Assembly (NCBI GenBank): GCA_003427395.1
Contig: BFEA01000340.1
Coordinates: 1,639,663 to 1,668,617, forward strand
Source: Chara braunii
Taxonomy: Eukaryota > Streptophyta > Charophyceae > Charales > Characeae
Direction: 5' to 3'
DNA: 28,955 nt
The notes beneath the pieces were generated by a model. That model saw nothing but the letters and a program-made list of their open reading frames with translations, did not search any database and was not told the DNA's origin. The number at the start of each line of letters is the position of its first letter. The stretch's first letter is position 1. Of the stretch, positions 28,271 to 28,955 are shown in pieces. Both the position numbers and the translations under genes were made by a program.

Positions 28271-28955
28271 ACACCAGTGTGCGACAACATGAGTATAGGT
28301 GAATGGTTCGTTGGCACTATAAATTAGACTACAACGATCGGTTAGGCAGGGGGATCCGATTGCCCCTTTCCTCATCATCATAATAATGGAAGCCTTTAGA
28401 CCGTCAACCTTCACTGCAGCAAAAACCTCGAGAGAATTAGGATTATGGGCATACAAAGGGAAGTTATTCTGGTTTGCTCCCTATTTGTGGATGACTTAAC
28501 AATAATGATGGAAGCGTCAAATCGAAATATGGAGGAAATCCAAAGACTCATGGACCGTTTCTGCCCATTGTCAGATATGGTAGTCCAACTGGGGGCAGAA
28601 AACACTTGGTTGGTGGCTACACCAGCAAGGGGGGAGACCGCCTGAAATACCTACTGTGACATGGGTGGCCTCCGACATAGCGATCTGGGTTCTTGGGGTT
28701 AGGATTACAGCACAGGGCCGCCCTGCGGAAAACGATGATTGGCTTACATCCCCTGCTATGGCTAGGCTGTCCCAATGGAACCACAAACACGCACCACTTT
28801 TCGGAAGGGCGATGGTGATAAACATTGTGGAGTTGGCTACATTATGGTATAAATCTGTTCTGTGGCTACTCAGTGAGGCAGCCCAGAGAGCACTTAAGAG
28901 GAGGGTGGCGGCCTATTTATGGTGGGGTGATAGTGAGAATGCAAAGGCGATCAGT
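28271..28955 (+). pseudogene. LINE-C, right part: RT C-terminal half, running off the window
   Basis: LINE-C resumes exactly after the target duplication. Fragments in different frames are RQGDPIAPFLIIIIMEAFRP, then REVILVCSLFVDDLTIMMEA (motif C, here FVDD), then RNMEEIQRLMDRFCPLSDMV, then GRPPEIPTVTW, and PLFGRAMVINIVELATLWYK followed by KRRVAAYLWWGD at the window edge. It aligns with LINE-A RT and shares AFRPS with LINE-D. Frame changes near 28430 and 28620 and several stops show decay. The zf-RVT domain and 3' end would lie beyond 28955. Confidence 0.85.

Noticed and set aside
28253-28317. N-terminal extension of the minus ORF that runs to 27049
   Set aside because: These codons come from the antisense strand of LINE-C and the target duplication, not from LINE-B.
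1-28955. CRISPR arrays, prokaryotic operons, LTR retrotransposons, rRNA
   Set aside because: No regularly spaced direct repeats with unique spacers, no gag-pol with integrase or LTR pairs, and no rRNA-like stretches were found.

Overview
This window looks like repeat-dense nuclear DNA from a plant-lineage eukaryote. It has non-LTR retrotransposons with an ORF1 of the plant type (nucleic-acid-binding domain plus zinc knuckle), an AP-endonuclease/reverse-transcriptase ORF2 with a C-terminal zf-RVT domain, hAT-type DNA transposons, a tRNA-derived SINE, long GA/CT microsatellites and assembly gaps. A streptophyte alga or an early-diverging land plant would fit, but the species cannot be fixed from sequence alone. 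I see no intact host gene, no bacterial gene organisation and no CRISPR.

Layout. Positions 1-2560 hold a 3' LINE tail (minus), an unrecognised minus ORF, and a fragment of LINE ORF2 (LINE-D, plus) split by a poly-A-tailed SINE. At 3234-3793 there is a non-autonomous hAT-like element whose ends are clusters of GAACG hairpins, flanked by an 8-bp target duplication. Positions 4469-6290 are a degenerate modular tandem repeat, followed by another LINE 3' tail (plus) and a second palindrome-ended element (6493-6935). Positions 6936-8296 are mostly unassigned, with a GA microsatellite.

The centrepiece is LINE-A, minus strand, 8313-19424. It is flanked by a perfect 16-bp target duplication and appears full length: a 5' UTR with two 303-bp monomers, a very long ORF1, ORF2 (endonuclease, RT, zf-RVT) and a 3' UTR with two conserved hairpins and an A-rich tail. 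A 1.35-kb hAT-type element with Ac-like ends (12971-14316) sits inside its endonuclease domain. Removing the insert and one copy of the target duplication would bring the two halves back into one frame. Other stops and frameshifts show that LINE-A is dead.

At 19461-19813, 20 bp beyond the LINE-A 5' end, lies a short 5'-truncated copy of the same family (LINE-E) with its own perfect 16-bp duplication. Positions 19830-21070 are unassigned, and 21071-21660 is a tandem and inverted repeat cluster. From about 21690 to the window end runs an older LINE on the plus strand (LINE-C). It is interrupted in its RT domain by LINE-B (minus, 23981-28252), which has a perfect 18-bp duplication.

The main results are the nested insertion order, each step supported by target duplications, and the anatomy of the LINE family: 5' monomers, a very long ORF1 with a conserved C-terminal domain, and 3' hairpins showing compensatory changes between copies.
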